Below, in pieces: positions 28,201 through 38,284 of a DNA stretch of 64,000 bases (positions within the stretch are counted from its first letter, which is position 1; each line of letters starts with the position of its first letter). Where the stretch lies: contig NC_090712.1 in assembly GCF_040954835.1 (NCBI RefSeq), positions 9,433,284-9,497,283 of the forward strand. The letters are read 5' to 3'. The notes under the pieces are model-generated. The model searched no databases. It had not been told where the DNA came from and saw only the letters and a list, made by a program, of their open reading frames with translations. This stretch comes from Lepisosteus oculatus (lineage: Eukaryota; Chordata; Actinopteri; Semionotiformes; Lepisosteidae). A program made the position numbers and the translations under genes.

Positions 28201-30977
28201 AGCCGTTCACAAAAACCTGGTAACTGTGGTTTCCTTCATTTGTATTTCATGATACAGCATGTCAGAAAAAATCCACATGCACTCTTATCTGATAGAGTGC
28301 TTGATTTATGTGCATATAACATCTTTATTGTTTTCTTGTTATATGAAATAGGGATAAAGTTACTTCTAGCAAACCAGTATATAACATGAATACAAGATCT
28401 TCTGGGCTGGAGTAGGTGAAAGATGTGGAAGCTGCCTCATATCTTACCTAAAAGAGGTAGAGTAGGGTCCCCTCTGGATGGAGTGCCACTTTGGGACATT
28501 CGCCCCCAAAAGAAAATCCGTTCTCCTGATCCAGCGGCAGAGCCACAAACTTGTTTTTGTCCTTCGGTTAAAGGAGAGGTGGTGTTCCAGAAATGTGTGG
28601 GAAAAACAAGTGAATATGGAGAAATTGATGTTTGACTAATAGTGCTCAATTTGCTCCTAGGACAATTTTTTTTAATGCTTCGTATCTTTATATGACTCAA
28701 TATTTACACAAACTGTACCTGACATTCTCAGTGTGATTGTTCTTAATATCAAAATTCTGACTTTGTGAATGAAATAGTCACAAGCATACTGTAAATCATG
28801 TCCATTTAGTTTAATTTAGTCTTTATTTTTGTTTTTTTTTTTCATTTGGTATAGTAGCCTTTATGATTGAACTCAACTCATGGCATGGACATGCTGACCT
28901 CCTGTCAACTTTTCTTGCTAAGCAAAGAATCATTTATTTTTAATGTATGAGCACCTAGAGATAGTTAATGAATCATTTTGAAAGTTGCAGTCCACCAGCT
29001 GTGCTCATTAGGTTATGTAATAAAGGACATTGAATTACATAATGTACATAGAACGGGTTTTAAAAAGCATGATTTCACATCAACTCAACACTCAACAGCT
29101 TAAGAATTGTACTACTTTCTTATTTATACCAAAGTCTTAACATCAAATTTAGGATCAGTGATATAGCCTACCTACTTGTTGAGTTTATTTGTATTGCTAA
29201 TGAGCCAATACAATTCTGTATAAATTACAAATAAAAATAATTCTTATAAGTAATTATTTTATTGAATAGAAATGTATTTGAGTGTTAATGTACAGTAAGA
29301 TACAGGAATCTGTGTAATCCATTGTTTTTATATACAATCATAATGAGATTTAATTTTGAACCTATGTGGGAATTAGTAATTACAGATTTTTTTTAAAAAA
29401 AATTGAACTTGAAGCTCATAAATCCCTCTCAAAATCTTGCACAGAATTTCAGAAATAAAGAATTTTGTTCTAAGGACCTGCAAATTGGAGTCTGGGACTT
29501 TTGACATAGTAGTGATGGAGGATAGCATTTGTCAGATTTGTCTCACTTAAGTGGTAAACATTGTATCATGGAATCATGGAAAACTAATTGGCTTTTATTA
29601 ATCTTTTAAATTATTATAAACAGTATTCTTTGTACTTGCTACAGCAGTCTCTTTAATGCCCCAAATTACCACTGATATCCTAGAGCATCTGTATTGGAAG
29701 TGGTCTCTTTGCACTAATCCTGTGAAACTTCCACCCACACCAGTTTGTTTAAAATGAGCCTGTAGGTATCCAGCTAAGTACAGCCTCTAGTCATCTGAAT
29801 CACCTGATTAGGCTTAGGCTGCAACCTAACAATGACATGCTCCTTCTCCATATGCTTCTTTGTCTCTAAAGCAGCATTAGCTGAACTGTAAGGCATCCTG
29901 AACAGAGGGATAAGAAGTAGCACCATAATCTGTGCCACAACTTTCATAAACTACAGGGGTCTTTTGCTGAAAGGGTTTTTAATGCTTCGAAGTGAGAATA
30001 GCCATTCAGAAAACTGTTCTGTCACTGCATCTGACTTGGGAATGCTGCTTGTCTGCACATTCCATAGGCGGAAAATGGACCCCATTCCACATAGTTCCTA
30101 ATGCTTGGTTGTTAATCTTGTGGCGGTGCTAGCTCCTTATGGACAAGAAGAGAACTACTGTAAGTGGGATCTGAAAACAAGATTGTTTCGCCCTTGTGAC
30201 ACTGCAGGTTCTATTGCCCACGAAAGGTTTACCATCTGTTTTCTGGAAAGGTTAAAGCCCCTTAATACAAGTAAAACAATGGTAAACATAGTAAAAATGG
30301 CTATCTGAGAACCCAGAGTGTTCTACTTACATGATCATTCTGACTTTTCTCCCTGTTTTTTTTAGGAAACGATCATGCTGGCAATGTAGATCAGGTAATA
30401 TGCTTCCAGTTTTTAATACCTGCAATGAAAAGCAATAATTAATACCCAAACATGAGCTTTCAGTAACACTGTATGAAAAATACACTCCTTTAAGGAATTA
30501 AGAGTTTTACATGTATCTCTTCTTTTATGCTGTGGAATTGTTGTTTGCATCTGGGTTGAATTCTTAATTCCTAGTTTTTGCATTCTTTAAGCAGCTGACA
30601 AGAAAACACAATGTGCAAAACTTTTCAATGCATGTAAAGGAAGAAATCATTAACAAACATTCATGTTAAGGTTCTTAATGCTAATGTCTCGATCAAGGAG
30701 CAGTCGTATAGTGTGCAGTGGAAAGTTCTGTGTTTTTTTCAGTCTGAGATTAACTTTCAAATGTTCTCTACATCATCCTTCTGGACAGCAGATATATACA
30801 CTGTAACTGCAAACATGGGCTTCAGTTTCCAAGTACAGTCATAACCCTAACCGATCCTCCAGTGTAGTATTTGTTATTTTATTTTTCCCACTATCACTCC
30901 TTTACCTTTAGTTGGTTTTCTTTTAGGTCACTGAAGAATCCGGATCTCTGAAAGTCATCCATTTTGGTTTAGTTTAA
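1..30977 (+). CDS. WDPCP: WDPCP, planar cell polarity effector (fritz homologue), 3' ten coding exons
   Basis: WD repeat-containing planar cell polarity effector. With INTU and FUZ it forms the CPLANE complex at the ciliary base, where it supports recruitment of IFT-A and septin organisation; the human gene is BBS15. Coding exons: 1-71 (5' partial), 4820-5429, 9909-10097, 11514-11637, 13738-13801, 17064-17166, 24784-24937, 28010-28110, 30366-30394 and 30927-30977. All splice phases are mutually compatible and give about 497 residues plus stop. The first three carry the end of the WD-type propeller and the start of the helical region. The middle exons (motifs LEYRDPISKYARRFFHHLLR, FEKAFLLALDIGARDLFMDI, HYLALDKGEL) are nearly identical to the mammalian protein as I remember it. 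The linker coded by 24784-28110 is highly diverged, and the ending IHFGLV is conserved. Upstream exons lie outside the window. Identity is very secure; the exact acceptor at 24784 is less so. Confidence 0.95.
1490..1665 (+). repeat. tRNA-derived SINE, V-SINE-like, degenerate
   Basis: The head carries a Pol III B-box-like GGTTCGAATC (about 1537-1546). It is followed by a block containing acccttgagc and attgctccc, then aatgggtgcaaatg. This is the order seen in fish V-SINEs (tRNA-like head, conserved central domain, short tail). The copy is diverged; limits are approximate. Confidence 0.6.
2240..2360 (+). repeat. Possible MIR/CORE-SINE-like fragment
   Basis: The run gggttctagctgac...tatgtgacc...ggcctctcgctgcctcc...ctctgaactggaaaatt resembles the middle of MIR elements (ggttctag, tgtgacctt, cctcagtttcc, tgtaaaat) in the same order. 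The match is by eye and imperfect. Confidence 0.3.
4265..4570 (+). repeat. Interspersed repeat, fish type, copy 1
   Basis: Contains ordered blocks ggacaccctgggctggcagg, gggcacacacacagac, actcacaccagggccaattt, ggcggaaactagagcac, gagaacatacaaactccaca and ggcactgtgccac. This is the layout of a very common fish repeat, probably the 3' part of an L2-type LINE or its SINE. The second half is shared with the copy near 19.5 kb. Confidence 0.6.
4820..5429 (+). CDS. WDPCP: WDPCP large WD-propeller exon
   Basis: A 610-bp exon between acceptor ttctttcttag and donor gtacga, entering in phase 0 and leaving in phase 1. It codes for about 203 residues of the propeller, with recognisable blocks EWDPLDCGFSSNQPYQLLTV, MADSCVYEC, KAISCSRDPTEDKLLLGC, SSLVLYDAHRGVTLLAQA, GELQCFDSALSP and GPLGALHF. 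It is much richer in G+C than the flanking introns and the other WDPCP exons. Open frames on the opposite strand and in the other frames here are by-products of that composition. Confidence 0.95.
5430..9908 (+). other. WDPCP intron
   Basis: No coding sequence recognised. Mostly AT-rich, with G and T homopolymer runs near 6000 and 6145. The stretch 7570-7900 stands out as non-repetitive and rich in homeodomain-type TAAT sites. Confidence 0.85.
7570..7900. promoter_or_regulatory. Candidate conserved non-coding element
   Basis: Unique-looking sequence with balanced composition and closely spaced homeodomain cores (gctaattgcc, ttttaattgg, atcaattagg, caattaac), lying in an intron next to a developmental gene. 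This is a visual call; no alignment was possible. Confidence 0.3.
9909..10097 (+). CDS. WDPCP: WDPCP exon, start of helical region
   Basis: A 189-bp exon after acceptor ctgtggcag and before donor gtttgc; phase 1 in and out. It codes for VLNLGQLGPVDMTLQCIRCQ, then EEAINILSGINWNTMGPDCY, then LSAIVDHLLRQKLTAERE. This matches the mammalian segment containing EAINILSSMNWDTLG and NHLLRQKLTPERE. The reading frame runs into the intron without an early stop, so an open-frame view alone would overextend it. Confidence 0.95.
10098..11513 (+). other. WDPCP intron
   Basis: AT-rich with a run of 12 C at 10477-10488 directly after an A-rich tract. Nothing else seen. Confidence 0.85.
11514..11637 (+). CDS. 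WDPCP: WDPCP exon (YARRFFHHLLR)
   Basis: A 124-bp exon after acceptor ccgtcttcag and before donor gtgagt; phase 1 in, phase 2 out. It codes for AQLEAALGTFYVPSRPLSET followed by VLEYRDPISKYARRFFHHLL, one of the best conserved parts of the protein. Confidence 0.95.
11638..13737 (+). other. WDPCP intron
   Basis: AT-rich sequence with no repeat family, RNA gene or exon recognised. Confidence 0.85.
13738..13801 (+). CDS. WDPCP: WDPCP exon (FEKAFLLALDIGARDLFM)
   Basis: A 64-bp exon after acceptor tttttaaag and before donor gtatgt; phase 2 in, phase 0 out. It codes for RYQRFEKAFLLALDIGARDL and FM, close to identical with the mammalian sequence. Confidence 0.95.
13802..17063 (+). other. WDPCP intron
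   Basis: No coding sequence recognised. 14740-15140 is a candidate conserved element, and the following 15240-15500 has similar texture. A G-rich run lies at 15954-15972 and an (AT)n run near 16711. Confidence 0.85.
14740..15140. promoter_or_regulatory. Candidate conserved non-coding element in WDPCP intron
   Basis: Dense in candidate sites: tttaattagc, aaattaacc, ctctaattac, ccaattagat, actaattaag, an octamer-like tttgcataatg, and two SOX-like motifs (attgttt, aacaatag). There are no repeat signatures. OTX1 enhancers would be expected in flanking genes, but this assignment is inference. Confidence 0.35.
17064..17166 (+). CDS. WDPCP: WDPCP exon (DIHYLALDKGELVLAEV)
   Basis: A 103-bp exon after acceptor actttcaaag and before donor gtaaga; phase 0 in, phase 1 out. 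It codes for DIHYLALDKGELVLAEVSKK, then KANEIDAESISTGL. It is the last strongly conserved block before the variable linker. Confidence 0.94.
19415..19615 (+). repeat. Interspersed repeat, fish type, copy 2
   Basis: Shares actcacaccagggccagttt, tcccagaag, gtggaaactggagcacctgg, gagaacatacagac, and a terminal segment with gcaatgctcaccactgcacc with the copy at 4265-4570, in the same order and orientation. It lacks that copy's 5' part, as expected of 5'-truncated retroposons. Confidence 0.6.
21640..21905 (-). repeat. tRNA-headed SINE-like element, reverse orientation
   Basis: Read on the minus strand, the element starts with gggatccctagtggctaaat, then a block with a B-box-like gagtttgatcc, then a GC-rich body. 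The composition differs sharply from the AT-rich surroundings. The family is not identified. Confidence 0.45.
22088..22200 (+). repeat. tRNA-derived SINE fragment
   Basis: Contains ctctggctctcacctcttga followed by ggggttcgactttcacggcc. This resembles the anticodon-to-TpsiC half of the tRNA-like head in fish SINEs. The folding and the A box are too degraded for a functional tRNA call. Confidence 0.45.
22925..23256. mobile_element. MITE-like non-autonomous DNA transposon with TTAA target duplication
   Basis: The ends are inverted repeats: left ggtctccagc..ggacctggagagcc, right ggctctccaggaccaggactgtagac. Each end is bordered by TTAA (22925-22928 and 23253-23256). The interior is AT-rich and itself partly palindromic (ttgatcaattaagc against gcttaattg). 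There is no open frame. TTAA duplication points to a piggyBac- or Kolobok-type transposase acting in trans. Confidence 0.65.
24784..24937 (+). CDS. WDPCP: WDPCP variable-linker exon, first part
   Basis: A 154-bp exon assigned by phase and splice sites. It must take phase 1 from 17166 and give phase 2 to 28010. The frame reads EQGSLNGGEPLDEGLRSSPV, then DRWRKAQSPPGPGTGGSHSS, FRAASESSLHF, and ends at a consensus donor gtgagt. GGEPLDEG resembles the mammalian GPLDRGD found at this point. The acceptor chosen is ctcaaaag|AG; tatag at 24741 would also keep phase 1 and add 14 codons. The low-complexity Ser/Gly/Pro content suggests a disordered linker. Confidence 0.75.
24938..28009 (+). other. WDPCP intron
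   Basis: Contains the ATT microsatellite at 25213-25276. The segment 27530-27760 is GC-richer and open in several frames, but has no splice structure or recognisable protein. Confidence 0.85.
25213..25276. repeat. (ATT)n microsatellite
   Basis: About 21 uninterrupted ATT units. A long apparent open frame ending in poly-Tyr arises solely from reading through it. Confidence 0.95.
28010..28110 (+). CDS. WDPCP: WDPCP variable-linker exon, second part
   Basis: A 101-bp exon with a strong polypyrimidine acceptor (cctcctcag) and donor gtgagg; phase 2 in, phase 1 out. It codes for PPGHTLTGRLGRELGIEAYE and AALTGDPWARTQA. It fits the phases of both neighbours exactly, but similarity to the mammalian linker is weak. 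A shorter form beginning at the internal acceptor at 28032 would leave phase 1 only if the 24784 exon were skipped. Confidence 0.72.
28111..30365 (+). other. WDPCP intron
   Basis: AT-rich; no repeat, RNA gene or further exon recognised. Confidence 0.85.
30366..30394 (+). CDS. WDPCP: WDPCP 29-nt micro-exon
   Basis: A short exon after a T-rich acceptor (ttttttttag) and before donor gtaata; phase 1 in, phase 0 out. It codes for GNDHAGNVDQ with the split Gly codon. It sits 532 bp before the terminal exon and is the only candidate that joins the linker exon to it in frame. Confidence 0.78.
30395..30926 (+). other. WDPCP last intron
   Basis: Short AT-rich intron between the 29-nt micro-exon and the terminal exon; nothing else seen. 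Confidence 0.8.
30927..30977 (+). CDS. WDPCP: WDPCP terminal coding exon (SGSLKVIHFGLV, stop)
   Basis: Starts after acceptor gttttcttttag and codes for VTEESGSLKVIHFGLV and TAA. The mammalian protein ends GGSLKMIHFGLV, so the last residues are conserved although the preceding linker is not. Confidence 0.93.
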   Translation, partial: VTEESGSLKVIHFGLV

Positions 30978-31515
30978 ACTGTATTTTTCTGGGGAGTTTA
31001 ACCTTCAAATATACTGTATATTTACAATTAAAAGGCTGTTTTATATCTTATTTCAGTTTTCAGATTATTCTTCCCAGTTATTTTTCAAAATGTGTACTTC
31101 ACAGCTGTCACATTTAATTTCAGTTTAGAGTAAATACATTTTAAAAAACAGGTTTACTTCAAAGTGTCTGGCTTATTTTGGAACATTCAGTCACCTGAAT
31201 GGCAGGCAGAAATCGTGAGTCACTTCTGAGGAACTCTTTTGGAGTAGAGTTGTTGCTATAACACTTTGAGGTATATATTAAGGTGTCATTATTAAAGCAA
31301 TGTGCCTGTGCCAAAGTTCATTGCTTTCAAATATACAGTATCTATAATTTGCATGTACTGTACATACTGTATAGTGTATTTTCATATAATTTCTTTTTTA
31401 GGATATTTTTGTAACTGGAATTGTTTTGTACTTGCTTGTGAATAGAAATATTTTACATTATATACTCTTTCTATAATTGACTTGTGTACAATAAAGGATT
31501 TTGTAATGGTTTGGA
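30978..31515 (+). other. WDPCP: WDPCP 3' untranslated region
   Basis: AT-rich sequence from the stop codon to the poly(A) signal near 31490, with a T-rich tract just beyond it. Several actgta-type repeats occur but no open frame of note. The end is approximate. Confidence 0.7.
31490..31495 (+). terminator. Poly(A) signal AATAAA of WDPCP
   Basis: Canonical hexamer 513 bp after the stop codon, followed within about 30 bp by a GT/T-rich tract (ttttgtaatggtttgg and then T10), the arrangement expected of a cleavage site. Confidence 0.7.
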
Positions 31516-31724
31516 ACAAAAGTTTTTTTTTTCTCCTTTGAACATTACCAATGCATGAATGCTTGTGCAGATAGACTTGAATCCTACAAATACTAAAAGC
31601 AACATTTATTTATTTATTTTCTTATTTCACAAGCAATATTTTAAAGTTATTAATCAATTTGGTTAGCCCTTTCATTCAAATCGTATTATTTATGCACAGA
31701 TTGGACAGTTTTAATGGAGCAATC

Positions 31725-31836
31725 TGAATGACATGCCTTGCTCAGGGGTACAACAACAGTGCCCTACCTGTGATTTGAATCTATAATCCTTTAGTTGTAA
31801 ATCCAGAGCCCTAACCACTCCTCCACACTACAGCCT
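31725..31836 (-). repeat. tRNA-derived SINE, V-SINE-like, reverse orientation
   Basis: The complement reads gtggaggagtggttagggct, a B-box-like agattcaaatc, then ggtagggcactgttgttgta and cccctgagcaagg. This is the typical tRNA-like head followed by the V-SINE core. It belongs to the same type as the copy near 1.5 kb and is better preserved. Confidence 0.7.
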
Positions 31837-33293
31837 GCACTGTGAAAAAGATCTGTAACTTGTCAGAAAACTGCATGTATGTTGCATGCATGTAATTAAA
31901 ATGTTAAATCTTTAAATGAAAATAAAACATTGATATGCACTACATACCTTTCTATATTTGTTTTCTGAATGCTTGATGCTAAATGTACTGGAGACAGTTT
32001 AGTAAAACATTTGAAATTACTGTTGCAGTATTTGTTTTCAGCTGTTTGCTATCAGTCCTTGTTTAAGTGTTGCTGTGACCTTTTTTTGGGGATATGGGAT
32101 TTTGAAAAAGTTATTCAAGGAAATATCTGCATGCACCTTTAAAAATGTAACAACTGGAGCTGATTTCCTGAACAGCAGCCATGGTTGTGTCAGTGTTGTT
32201 GATGGTCTGTACTGAGGATTAATCTGACAGCAGCCAGTGATCCATAATCCTTCACTGTATCGTAATCTATTTACTTTGCATTCTAAGAGGATTTCCATAT
32301 AAAAATATACAAGAAGTGATGCTGGAAATGGACAGAAGATCAGGATGGCTATGTTTTTTTTCGAAATCTGGTGGCATTTTTTATTTTATTAAAATCTGTT
32401 TATGTCATTTTTTGGAGTCAAAATCAGGGGCAAGGTACATTACAGATTATAGATTTAGTTATTTCTTTGTGTGTGTGTTTTTCCCCCTCTTTTCCTTTTA
32501 CGTATCCCTACAGGTAGATTAATCATTTCTGTCAATGTCACAATTCCTGCCTTGTAAGCCGACTGTATAAGTGTGTAGTTGTCACTTTTTTTATCAGTAG
32601 AATCTATTAAGGATATATTGATACCACTTGATTTTCCTGGAAGCTCGCTTAGGGTCACTTTATGATTGAACTGGCAGCACAGATTGGAAGATTTCCATTA
32701 ATTTCACTGTAGTGCTGTACGGCGGCACTGTGTTACTCTTTAGACTGCCAAACAGCTCCCTCCCATTTACGAACCTAGTTCAGCAAATTAAAATGTGTTT
32801 CAGTGTGCAAATCACTTATCATGAAGCACTTAAACCTTTAGGCACGTACAATTTGTGTAAGTGCGGATTATATCTCTGATGCTATTTTTATACAGACCGG
32901 CCATCTGTTATTATTACATTCCTAAAACAGATGCTTTTCCTGACTTTTAGCACACCATTAGTTACTAAAGGAGGTTTTTACATGACGGAGATTAACAAGG
33001 AAAAAAGCTGTTTTATTGCTGTTGTTTTTGTAGCTGCCCTTTTACAACAATTTGTTTTTTTATCCTTTGTTGATAGACACGTGAGCATAAAGTTTCCCTG
33101 CAGCGCTCTTTTCTGAATGGAGTTACTGAAGCCCAGATGGGTATTCTGTAATCTTAATTAATAACATATTAATATACACTATTTATACAGTACATTTAAT
33201 ATATATATAGTCAAGGCAACCTCATTGTTTATGATACAGAGCTGTATGTATATGTCTAGCTTCACAGATGGAGTTGTTTTCAACGAGTGGATT

Positions 33294-33350
33294 AGAAGTG
33301 AACATTTATGCTTTTTCATAAATGTTCTCCTAGTAATAATGTTCACTTCT
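33294..33350. repeat. Nested inverted repeat, two alternative hairpins
   Basis: A 13-bp perfect inverted pair (33294-33306 with 33338-33350) overlaps an 11-bp pair (33300-33310 with 33317-33327, 6-nt loop). The AACATT segment takes part in both, so the stems are mutually exclusive. Confidence 0.75.
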
Positions 33351-35037
33351 TAGTCTTTAAATATAGCAATACAATTTTAGGTGTGTGTGTGTTGTTATAT
33401 TTTAAGACTAAGGAAAAGAGCTACTGAACTTAATATGTAGACTTTATGCTGGGCAGGGTGCTGTAAGATTAAACACCAGAGTAAATCTGGAAAAGGAATG
33501 CTGAAAAAAAAGAATGCTTCTAGCAGTGTGCAAGCAAGCGGGTGTGATTTTATTTCAGTAGCTCATCCAAGTCCTGACATTCTTGGTTCGTTTTCAAATC
33601 TAGCAGGAGGTAACAACATAATCGTAGCCTCTCTGTTGCTCCTTAAGGTCAATCATAATCTTTCACTGTCTCACAAACACATAAACACTAAGAGACAAAT
33701 GTTATTTTTCTTTTACTAATAAAATCTTTCAATAACATTTATAACAAATACCATATTTCTCGCATCCTTGTGACTGCTTTTCTTACAACACCTCTTTTGT
33801 TGTGGATAACTTCATGAATAACTAAAAAGGTAGCAAGGCATTTATTTTAATCCAGTATAGCTCTGTATGATTAGTGAAATCAGGTACCGCATTATATACT
33901 ATTTACTACCTTTTAAAAGACTCAGTACATTGGACAGAGATAATGAAATAAAAATGACAAACAGCAGAACATGATTTTTGCAGGTGCAGGGCATTATCTC
34001 AGCCAGGTAGATAAGAAGCCTGACCCCCTGGAGGGCAGATTGCCCTGTAAAAAGTAACAGAAATCCCATAAGAAATTTAATGAATATGGTGTTGTGTCAA
34101 TGAATTGAATCAGTGCAGTGCACATCGTGAGCAACAGGTAAGTGGCTTTCAGCACTGTGTGAGATCACTCTCATAGGCCACCAGATCTTCAGTGTTTTAG
34201 CACAGAGCAAAGCTTTTTGTAAAGCACATTGTCAGAGGGGGAAAAAAGCATCATATTGTATCTTTTTTGGGGAAGAGCTAAATGAAAACCTTCTAAAAAG
34301 GACTCAGTCAGGGATTATTAATTGGTACTTAATGTACATTAATATAGAGTGTGCGGTACCTCGCAACTGGAAAAATATAAAATGCAAACAAAATACCATG
34401 AAGTGTAAGCCATTTGTGCAAAACAATTTGTAACAATTTGTTTCTAATTTCCCTTCTCTAAAAAGTAGTTCACTGCTTTAAGTAGAGAGAATTATTTTGA
34501 AGCTTAAGACGAACAGCTATCATGACAAACAGGAGATGTCATAGAAAGCAATATAAATATTTTCGGATCATGGCATTAACTGATTACGTTATGATAATTT
34601 ACCATATGGATGATACAATTTGCCAAATGGTTCTTTAGAGCTGCACATCTTCTCCCCATTTTACTGGGACTTCAGGACTAAGTCCCACTTCATTGTGATA
34701 CTGATGTACTCTGTTGGATGATGCTTTGTAATAGCCGTGTTTACTATTTCATTTCTGAGAACAATCTTTTCCCTCATTGGAATGTGTAATGCAAGTCAAC
34801 GGTAGTAGTTAAAGGCATTTTTATAGCGATTGATAAACACCTTACCATTGGTCCAAAATCTTCCGTAGGTTAACTCAATTTAGAAATTAATAATAAATCT
34901 GTTTGAGCTGATACTTCAAGAAAGGTGAGTCAAATGACCTCCTCTGGTTTATAATTTTCTAAAGTCTTTTTTTGTAAAGAGAAATTTGTTTTTGTTACTC
35001 TCAGCCAGGGGTCCTTCAGGGTCAAACATGCAATATA

Positions 35038-35072
35038 CATCATCATCATCATTATTATTATTATTATTATTA
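35038..35072. repeat. (CAT)n(ATT)n microsatellite
   Basis: Short compound trinucleotide repeat: several CAT units followed by ATT units. Confidence 0.9.
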
Positions 35073-38000
35073 AAATTAACACCTGCCTCTAAGACCCATT
35101 TGTGTTCAAGGTCTTTAAATATAAATTACATGTATCCTACACAGCCCACCAGGGGGCAGAACAAAGTACATACCTGACCCCCATTTATTGTGGTGGCCTC
35201 CTGATGACCCAATGTTCCATCTCAGGAAGGCCTAACTGCCCCTGACTGCATGTTCCTCATGAGCTGTGGTCGCGCTGGACTGAGAAAAAACGCACAGAAT
35301 TTGGCTTCTGTGGGCAGAGGCCCAAGATCAGATTGGTTTTGAATGAAGCTCTGTCACTCCCAGCTTTGCAAAAAGACTGCCATCCCTCCATCTTTCCAAA
35401 ACATCTCTTTAAGGCTTAAAACCAAAACTGGAGCAGATAGAATCTAAACATGCAAAAGGCTGTTACGAGTTCATTCCCTGGACATTTATGCAAGCAGAAG
35501 ATTGACAAGTGTTTTCATTGCATCAAAGAAATACATATTTGCATTTGCTAGACAGAAGCAATCCTGGACAAAAGACTGAGTCAATATTTTGCATTGTGGG
35601 ATAAAGAAAGAACAATATACAGAAGGTACAATATACAGAATGTAGTTTATTTTTTAATTAAATAGACCAAATATTAGCAACTGCCTACTTCACAGTAGTA
35701 TTAAGCACGTGTGAGTTTAAAAAATACTGAAAATCCAAACCTCTTGGTTCATGCTGGGGTGTTACAACATGTCCTGATGTGACTTCAGGTTATATTTTAC
35801 CTGAGAAAGAGCTATTTCCTCCTCCTATAGCCCCACTGTAGATTCAGAAGATGCCCTAAACTCCCAGTGCTAGTAACCTTTGCATACTTCCTGAAAGACC
35901 ACTAGCATCACTGCATGATGGAAATGCAGGACAAACAGGAACGTGATATACTGTAATAAGAGGAGAAACTACAGTGACAATGGCTTCTGTCAGCAGTAGC
36001 ATCCCACCATCTTGTCTAGATTCCTCTTGGTCTGCCCTGAAACTGAACTGAAGGGTAGTTGTGGTCGGAGTGCATGACACCAGACAGCTTCATGGGAAAT
36101 AACATTCCTCTTCCTTCTGGCAGTTCACCAGTCTCATGTTAAGATGTGTGACATAAAGAGGTGGGAGAACTTCAGCTTGCCCTGCCCACCAAACCTTTGG
36201 AAACACAAGAGGCCGGTTCTGCAGTACCTTCTCATGACACCAAAAGACCAATGAAGTACTGGATCCTTAATTCAACCTCTTTGCTCAGATTTACTGGATG
36301 GATGATGTATGGACCATTGGTTCTAACATGTTTTCCCTCTGCTGATTATAAAGTGAGTTACAAAGCATATTTTGTACAAGACCTATCACTAAATCCCACA
36401 GGGACAATATTAGACTGTAGAGGTTTGCATTTCCTGTGATCTCTGGACAGAGCATAGCCTTGGACAATATAAGGTTACTTAAAGACCAAACGTGCATAGC
36501 ATCAAACTTTCCTCTGAATTCTCAGGGTTATCCTGTCCAGGAAAAGGACAGCGTTTGATGTTGGTGCCTCACCTGCAGGTCTGATTGACAGATTAAACAC
36601 AAGATTAATATAGATACCAGCTCAAGCAGGAAGAAATGTACTTCCACTGATTTAGAATTGTCCTACTGACCGTCTCCTCTTTTGCCCTATATACTGTATC
36701 TAGCTTGTGTCCAAAAAACAAAACAAAACTAATGGTACGTGTGTTGAACATCACTGGCTAGCAGGGAGATGCTGTGATGGTTCTATAAGGTGATGAAGAA
36801 GTCATTAACTGCCGGAATGCGCTCCAGTCTTTCAGTGAGTCACCTGACGCCCACCATCCAATCCCTGTGCGCTGGTATACGCCACAGTGAGTAATGCGAA
36901 CTTGGAGCTCAGGGTCTAAGAAGCTTTGGTATAAAAGCTAAAACAGACACTTGTTGAAGTTTAGCTTTAGTGCAGATTTTATTTAAATATTTAATTGCAA
37001 TTCTTCCTGTGCATTTTCCGCCACGAGTTAGATTTGACCTGAATAGATGATCATCTTTTAATAATGTCATGACAATTAACAGGTAGACGTTGAAAATGCA
37101 ATTCATGAAACGATCGGGTGGGAATTCGTGTTAATTAAGAAAGGACGACAGTGCAATCGCGTAGGTCTTCGGCGAGAATATGTCAAAACTGCGCTGTGGT
37201 TCTACCTGCGGCTCCGAGCTGCGCGCCTCCGCACAAGTAACGTGTTGCATTAATACCTCAAGACAGTTAGAAATGTTAACACTTGGCATAAGCGGGCACA
37301 ATAAATCACGCAACAGTCAACACAATTTAAATTATGTTTTAAACTTCTTTACTAAAATAGTCACATACTAAACAATCGTTGATCTTTTATTTCACTATTT
37401 ACCATACGCGTTTTTATGTACACATTTTCATGCGATACATTTTTTAGTTTTACAGCAAGACGTTTATTTTTTTCGATGTTCTTTCGAGTCTAGATTTTAA
37501 ACCATAATTTAATATATATATATTTTAGAGACTCAGAAGCGTGGCCAAAGTGAAAGCTTACTGAACATTTTCACCCATGTTCAGGGAGTTTGCTGTATCG
37601 TATTTGTTAAGGTTAACTCGTGAAAATGACGGAGACGCTCGCATAAAGCCACAGAACTGCACTGAAAAAAACCGTACGCGATATATCATGCAGAGATTCG
37701 TTGACCTCTTGCTCAGTTTGGCTTTGGTTTTTAAATCCGTGTATCCATATGTTTTTCAGGGTAACAAGTTGGCCTACTGGAAAAAAACAATACAACTATA
37801 ATTATCCAACAAAGTAAACTATTTAGATGTGCCAAGGAGCCCGTTGAAAACTGGAATTATTTAATTTTGTCCTCATATAAATGCATCCCAAATTCTTCCA
37901 TTTTATGCCCACTAATTTGGAAAGGTCGGTTTTCAAAGGCTCGCCTTTTTTCGATTCATAGAATTCATTTCCCCCTAACAATGAGTTCATTTACCTGAAA

Positions 38001-38269
38001 TTGTACGCGTAGCAATAGAAAAAAAATAAAAATAAGCATCCCTTTAAATATAGAAATGTACTAAAGTTGCTTTTAACGCGTAGCATAAACATAAACGTAA
38101 ATGCTAAACCAAAATTGGTTTGGGATCAATTAATAATTAGAATAAACTTACCAGCGACCAGATTCTTGATAGGGAGCTTTCAAACTCGGACTCAATTGCG
38201 ATAATGTTACTTGATTTTTTTAAATCGTTTTTATAATGAATTTAGGATAACTTTTAAAATTAAGCGCAA

Positions 38270-38284
38270 ACACACACACACACA
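38270..38284. repeat. (CA)n dinucleotide run
   Basis: About seven CA units in AT-rich intergenic sequence. Confidence 0.85.
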
